Shown piece by piece: positions 5,942-6,067 of a DNA stretch of 6,067 nt. Both the position numbers and the translations under genes were made by a program. A model generated the notes under the pieces. It was not told the DNA's origin, did no database searches, and saw only the letters and a list, made by a program, of their open reading frames with translations. Source of the stretch: an uncultured Oscillospiraceae bacterium (GTDB lineage: Bacteria; Bacillota; Clostridia; Oscillospirales; Oscillospiraceae); contig CAKTNW010000069.1 of assembly GCA_934589145.1 (NCBI GenBank), positions 1 to 6,067 on the forward strand. Direction: 5' to 3'. How positions within the stretch are numbered: position 1 is the stretch's first letter; each line of letters begins with the position of its first letter.

Positions 5942-5981
5942 ATACAATTATTCAGAGCTTTTGCAATTTTTAGAATTGTAT
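5942..5981. repeat. 8-bp inverted repeat ATACAATT...AATTGTAT
   Basis: The arms lie at 5942-5949 and 5974-5981 with 24 bases between them, in AT-rich DNA just outside the tRNA fragment. Possible protein-binding site at the end of an integrated element, but AT-rich DNA makes chance matches likely. Confidence 0.3.
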
Positions 5982-6001
5982 TTGTTTCGTATTTTTCATA
6001 T

Positions 6002-6029
6002 ATTCCGTTCTCATTCCGCGTCTATTCCG
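6002..6029. repeat. Three ATTCCG units at exact 11-bp spacing
   Basis: ATTCCG begins at 6002, 6013 and 6024, so the copies lie on nearly the same face of the helix. The bases between them vary. With the tRNA 3' fragment about 100 bp away, these may be binding sites for an integrase or excisionase. The rest of 5904-6067 holds no convincing gene. Confidence 0.5.
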
Positions 6030-6067
6030 CTTTTAATGCGGGCGAGAACTATGCGACATCGCGACCA

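Noticed and set aside
5857..5950. Complete tRNA gene
   Set aside because: No D arm or 5' acceptor strand matching CACTCGG is found upstream on the minus strand; only the 3' half is present.

Overview
The window looks like chromosomal DNA from a GC-rich, gut-type Firmicute, probably an Oscillospiraceae-like clostridium. This is inferred from one intact S-layer-homology (SLH) surface protein with a long GC-rich gene, a remnant of a second surface protein with MBG/YDG-like Ig folds, strong GGAGG ribosome binding sites and a tRNA with encoded CCA. No species marker is present.

All recognisable genes read on the minus strand. From right to left: (1) 5904-6067 is AT-rich and non-coding, with three ATTCCG units spaced 11 bp apart. 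(2) 5857-5903 is the 3' half of a tRNA-Pro(GGG), from anticodon stem and loop to CCA, followed at once by a 15-bp bidirectional terminator (5820-5853). The 5' half of the tRNA is absent, so this looks like the distal att scar of an element integrated in the anticodon loop. (3) 5603-5819 is an AT-rich gap with an 11-bp tandem repeat. (4) 5483-5602 is a possible 39-aa ORF with a strong RBS. (5) 2163-5354 is the main gene, a 1063-aa secreted protein: signal peptide, right-handed beta-helix-like Gly-rich region, YDG-type domain, six 11-residue Thr/Lys-rich repeats and three SLH repeats. It ends in a GC-rich terminator (2113-2143).

(6) 1744-2112 is an intergenic region full of structure. A perfect 22-bp palindrome fills a 19-bp spacer between TTGCAC and TATAAT, which is the geometry of MerR-family promoters. 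A run of four hairpins lies downstream of it (1755-1873). (7) 333-1743 is a decayed surface-protein gene. It has no signal peptide and no anchor, is split by two -1 shifts, and stops in the middle of an Ig-like repeat. (8) 273-308 is a perfect 16-bp hairpin, followed by a fragment of an IS66-type tnpA (51-248).

Only the SLH protein appears to be a complete working gene. The left third is a scar region where a neighbouring surface-protein gene and an insertion sequence have both decayed. The right edge is probably the junction with an integrative element. I see no CRISPR array, no defence or biosynthetic system, and no complete transposase or integrase.
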